A stretch of DNA of 64,000 bases from contig NZ_BDAY01000030.1 of the NCBI RefSeq assembly GCF_001612685.1, positions 1-64,000 on the forward strand. Direction: 5' to 3'. Position numbers and translations under genes: made by a program. This stretch comes from Nocardia altamirensis NBRC 108246 (GTDB lineage Bacteria > Actinomycetota > Actinomycetes > Mycobacteriales > Mycobacteriaceae). Under the pieces are notes generated by a model, which saw nothing but the letters and a program-made list of their open reading frames with translations, was not told the DNA's origin and did no database searches. The stretch's first letter is position 1, and every line of letters begins with the position of its first letter. Shown here piece after piece: positions 61,311 through 64,000 of the stretch.

Positions 61311-61601
61311 ATGACTTCCCCGAAAGCTCCGATCACCTTGAACCGTCCGGTCCAGGTGAAGGACGACTTCGTCTACAAGGTGGACGGCGTCGAACTGCAT
61401 CTGCCATCGCTGTCGTACCTCAAGCCGGGCCTGATCCGCCGTATTCGTCGCCTCGGCGATGTCGACGCAATGTACACACTGCTCGAGCTGACTCTGTCCG
61501 CGGAGTCGCTCGCGGTGCTGGACGATATGGATCCGGACGCCTACCACGAGCTGCTCGACGCATGGCGCACCCACTCCGGAGTCAACCTGGGGGAATCCTA
61601 A
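61311..61601 (+). CDS. Tail assembly chaperone (G-like), 96 aa
   Basis: MTSPKAPITLNRPVQVKDDF begins a small acidic chaperone with helical segments (PSLSYLKPGLIRRIRRLGDVDAMYTLLELTLSAESL). Position between the major tail and tape-measure genes defines it as G-like. The stop at 61599 follows a run of five Gs at 61589-61593, where the long product is made by slippage. ATG 61311 was chosen; GAAAGGG lies 12-18 bases upstream. Confidence 0.78.
   Translation: MTSPKAPITLNRPVQVKDDFVYKVDGVELHLPSLSYLKPGLIRRIRRLGDVDAMYTLLELTLSAESLAVLDDMDPDAYHELLDAWRTHSGVNLGES
61589..61595 (+). other. Probable -1 frameshift slippery site (GGGGGAA)
   Basis: Five Gs then AA, read as G-GGG-GAA in the G-like frame, three codons before its stop. 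The downstream frame (61592 on) is in -1 and has no start of its own with a ribosome-binding site. Slippage of the Gly-tRNA from GGG to GGG would fuse the two frames. The A-site pairing is not ideal, so efficiency is uncertain. Confidence 0.6.
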
Positions 61602-61978
61602 GCCTCGATGCTCTTCTCGAAGAGCATTGCGAGGCAATCGAATACGACCTGATTACGCTTGGCTTGCGCTTGCATCAGCTCGGCACCGAGGTGCTCGGCT
61701 GGCGTGAGCTGAAGGCGATCATCAGATGGCTGCCCACCGAATCCGCGCTGTTTCGCGCGATGAACCCCGAAAGCCATCGCTGGCAACTCGACCAATTCCT
61801 CCTCGCCGATATCACCGATTCACTGCGCTGGCTGGTGTGGGCGAAGACCGACGACGCCAGGAATGGGCGCAACCGTCCTGAACTCGTGCCGCGGCCAGGA
61901 GTGAAGTCCGATCGCGAGCGCGTCGGCACGGCCACCGGGATCGGCGAGATGAACGAGTTCCTCAACTGGGACGAGTAG
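61592..61978 (+). CDS. Tail assembly chaperone T extension (frameshift product)
   Basis: In the -1 frame the sequence continues GILSLDALLEEHCEAIEYDL, ITLGLRLHQLGTEVLGWREL and KAIIRWLPTESALFRAMNPE, the DUF5361-like pattern of GT chaperone extensions in actinophages. It ends in FLNWDE at 61978. The fused GT protein would be about 222 residues and would bind the tape measure during tail assembly. An ATG at 61562 in this frame overlaps the G gene and has no ribosome-binding site. Confidence 0.75.
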   Translation, partial: GILSLDALLEEHCEAIEYDLITLGLRLHQLGTEVLGWRELKAIIRWLPTESALFRAMNPESHRWQLDQFLLADITDSLRWLVWAKTDDARNGRNRPELVPRPGVKSDRERVGTATGIGEMNEFLNWDE

Positions 61979-62040
61979 CGATTCGCGGGTGTTGATCTGC
62001 GCAAGCGGCCGAGAAAGTAGATGCGAATGTGGAGAAACAA

Positions 62041-64000
62041 ATGAGCTCCGATGTGCGGACTCCGCCGGACTCGAGCCGCCCTTCGGCGGCTGATACCAAT
62101 ACTTCTCGGTCCGAGCAGACACGCCCGCCGGTCATGGCGATGCCGGACATTCTTGCCATGGCCAACAGCGGCCAGCCCGCTCCAGGACAACGAGTCACGC
62201 TGCCGAGTGGGGCGGTCTGGGAGGGCGGGAAGGTCACCGGGACATCGATCATCACCCTTCCCGGTGACGATCCGATTCTGGTGGCCGGCGATTCCTCGGC
62301 GAACGGAATCACCGGCGATTCCGTCCAGATCGGTTCGCTGGCAAAGGCTTTCCACGAAATCCTCGGCGCGGTACCCAGGTTCTTCGCCAACTGGATTTCG
62401 GCAGGCGCGCTCAACCGCTACGACCCGGACGCGAAGGGGGCCAAGACTCGGACCCGAGTCGTCCGGGTCAGTTCGAAGGCAACCCTGTCCGGTCTGGCAC
62501 CTGGTAAGGGCGACAACGACTCCGGCGACGACGTAGTCGACGTTCCCGACTCGGGTATCGACGGCCGGACGCCGCAGCGCTTCGCCAGCGGCGGCATGGT
62601 GTACGGGCCTGGCGGGTCGCGGGACGACCGGGTGCTCGCTCGGTTGTCTCCTGGCGAGTTCGTGGTCAACGCCGCGGCGACGTCGAATGCGTTGCCGCTG
62701 TTGGCCGCAATCAACGGCGGTTGGGTGCCGTCGCCGTCCTACCTGGGCGGCATGCTGCCCGGCTTCGCGGATGGCGGTCTGGTCGGCGGGGATTCCGCGG
62801 CGTCCTGGCGTGACCTGCTTCGCAACCCGATCGCTCCGGCCGGAGCTGACGCGGCCTTCCGGCCGCAGGACTTCGGTTTGTTCGGCTTGGTGGCAGATGC
62901 CTTGGGCGGCATCGGAAATGCCGCGATCAACGCGGGTGGCGCCGCCGGTGCCGCGCTGGGTTCGCTGATCGCGCCTGCCTTCGGGCCGGGCGGCATGTTG
63001 AGCTCGGCGTTCGGTACTTCAGCTGGTGGCTCGACACAGGAGTCGGCGACTCGCTCGGATCCGGCTGAGGGCGCCGGACTCGATCCGATGGCCGCCGCGA
63101 TGCGGGTGCGGACCGAAGGCAATCCGGAGGCGCTCGGCTTCGGCCGCGCGTACAAGGCGCCGATCGGCACCATGCCGACCGGCAATCCGGCCCGCCAAGA
63201 GGCACTGCGACCCGAGGGCCTCAGTCAGATGGGCTCGTTGTCCGCTGCGCTGGCACAGGGCATCGTCGGTGCGGCCACCGAAGCGGGCGGTCGGGTCGGT
63301 GCCGCCTTGGGCACGGCACTCATACCGGCGCTGGGACCTGCGGGTGCCTTGGCGCCCGAGATCGGTGCTCAGCTAGGAAGTTTGATCGGCTCGAAGTTCG
63401 GCGGCAGCCTGTCGGCGTCGATGACGTTGAGCGGCCAATCCGGCGGATCCGGTCTCGCTCCGAGCGGACCGACCAGCCTCGGTGACGGAGGAGTCGACAC
63501 CGAGGGCGGGAATTCGTTCGTGCCGGGACAGCCGGAATCGAACACTGAGACCACCGATACGGGAGCCTCGTATTCCGGCGGCGGGTCGAGCTTCACCTAC
63601 GGCGGCGGCTCCTCGACGGCCGGGCAATCCCCGGCAAGCTCGTATCTCGTCCGCAACCGCCCGAACACCAACGGACTACCGGCTCAGGCCGGTGGAGCCG
63701 CAACTCCCGGCGCGGACTTGGGAGAGTCTGTGCCGCAGGGTGATTCGCCGGTCGATGGTACGCCGTTGGTCGGCGCGCAATCGCTCGCGCTGAGCGACCG
63801 GATCTACGACCCGACGAAGGACAGTTTCAAAGACTTCCTCAACGTCGCGGGCGGCAAGCTCGGCGGTGACGCGGCCTCGATGATCGCCCCGCTGCTCGGT
63901 GAGAACGGCAACCAGATCATCGAAGCCGGAGCCCAATTCGGCGCCGGGCAAGGCGACGCCCTCGGCGACTTCTACAAGAGCGTCGATCCTGAGGGCAAGT
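62041..64000 (+). CDS. Tape-measure-like tail protein (partial, runs off the window)
   Basis: ATG 62041 (MSSDVRTPPDSSRPSAADTN) follows GGAGAAA; the frame is open to the window end (over 650 codons). The early part has FASGGMVYGPGGSRDDRVLA, then LSPGEFVVNAAATSNALP and GFADGGLVGG, the loop motif typical of tape-measure proteins of actinophages. The rest is rich in Gly, Ser and Ala with few long coiled coils. It follows the chaperones by 62 bases. Assigned by motif and place; full length unknown. Confidence 0.75.
   Translation, partial: MSSDVRTPPDSSRPSAADTNTSRSEQTRPPVMAMPDILAMANSGQPAPGQRVTLPSGAVWEGGKVTGTSIITLPGDDPILVAGDSSANGITGDSVQIGSLAKAFHEILGAVPRFFANWISAGALNRYDPDAKGAKTRTRVVRVSSKATLSGLAPGKGDNDSGDDVVDVPDSGIDGRTPQRFASGGMVYGPGGSRDDRVLARLSPGEFVVNAAATSNALPLLAAINGGWVPSPSYLGGMLPGFADGGLVGGDSAASWRDLLRNPIAPAGADAAFRPQDFGLFGLVADALGGIGNAAINAGGAAGAALGSLIAPAFGPGGMLSSAFGTSAGGSTQESATRSDPAEGAGLDPMAAAMRVRTEGNPEALGFGRAYKAPIGTMPTGNPARQEALRPEGLSQMGSLSAALAQGIVGAATEAGGRVGAALGTALIPALGPAGALAPEIGAQLGSLIGSKFGGSLSASMTLSGQSGGSGLAPSGPTSLGDGGVDTEGGNSFVPGQPESNTETTDTGASYSGGGSSFTYGGGSSTAGQSPASSYLVRNRPNTNGLPAQAGGAATPGADLGESVPQGDSPVDGTPLVGAQSLALSDRIYDPTKDSFKDFLNVAGGKLGGDAASMIAPLLGENGNQIIEAGAQFGAGQGDALGDFYKSVDPEGK

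Noticed and set aside
61562..61978. Independent gene starting at ATG 61562 for the second chaperone
   Set aside because: No ribosome-binding site; the first 10 codons overlap the G-like gene and the coding pattern begins at the G run, fitting frameshift expression better.
1..64000. CRISPR arrays, rRNA, tRNA and insertion sequences
   Set aside because: No regularly spaced repeats, no rRNA or tRNA-like cloverleaf sequence and no transposase motif were recognised on reading; a tRNA or attB site near 47.4-48.1 kb was looked for and not found.

Overview
The window is high-GC actinobacterial chromosome from a mycolic-acid-containing genus, most probably Nocardia or a close relative. The evidence is the gene content and order: genes from about 0.3 to 39 kb follow, from memory, the Mycobacterium tuberculosis Rv0206c-Rv0243 order. 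That order is mmpL3, an NYN protein, trmB, a pair of GTPase-like genes, pckG, an aldehyde dehydrogenase, a methyltransferase/glycosyltransferase pair, a PorA-family protein, an acyltransferase, aftD, a DUF2613 peptide, lpqI, a TetR regulator, and htdX-fabG4 divergent from fadA2. No database search was run. Family calls rest on motifs and recalled synteny.

0.1-25 kb: two tiny overlapping genes sit beyond the 3' end of mmpL3 (trehalose monomycolate flippase, with an unusually long repeat-bearing proline-rich tail), which forms a tight trmB-NYN-mmpL3 operon. Next come a secretory-lipase-family enzyme, an SDR, two GTPase-like proteins with degenerate P-loops, GTP-dependent PEP carboxykinase, an HD protein, an ALDH and a cell-envelope glycan cluster (methyltransferase, GT4 glycosyltransferase, two polytopic proteins, PorA-family protein, acyltransferase).

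25-47 kb: aftD (arabinan elongation) with its small DUF2613 partner, isochorismate synthase, a universal stress protein, the LpqI beta-N-acetylglucosaminidase, and a TetR gene. The TetR promoter carries an operator-like palindrome that recurs between the divergent fabG4-htdX and fadA2 genes, suggesting one fatty-acid regulon. A DUF5685 protein with a 13-cysteine tail, an EphD-type fusion enzyme, an exported three-gene operon (including a lipase-fold protein lacking its nucleophile serine and a 28-residue peptide), a 6-phosphogluconate dehydrogenase and a VanW-family protein complete this part.

47.6-64 kb is accessory and phage-derived. A divergent pair of HTH regulators with palindromic operators leads into small unknown genes, a lysin-B/cutinase-like esterase, a phage-type replication/HTH protein, and a stretch of strong hairpins and tiny peptides. 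At 54-58.7 kb is a 990-residue polymorphic toxin with a C-terminal Ntox15-type HxxD nuclease (as in Agrobacterium Tde1), followed by a Tdi1-like immunity gene (GAD-like plus DUF1851). A third gene and a duplicated, truncated copy of the immunity gene's 3' end follow. From 58.9 kb a non-contractile phage tail module begins: tail terminator-like, major tail protein, tail-assembly chaperones with a probable -1 frameshift, and a tape-measure-like protein running off the end. No terminase, portal or capsid gene is seen in the window, so this may be a decayed prophage or a domesticated tail particle. The toxin-immunity cassette beside it is the most interesting feature of the window.
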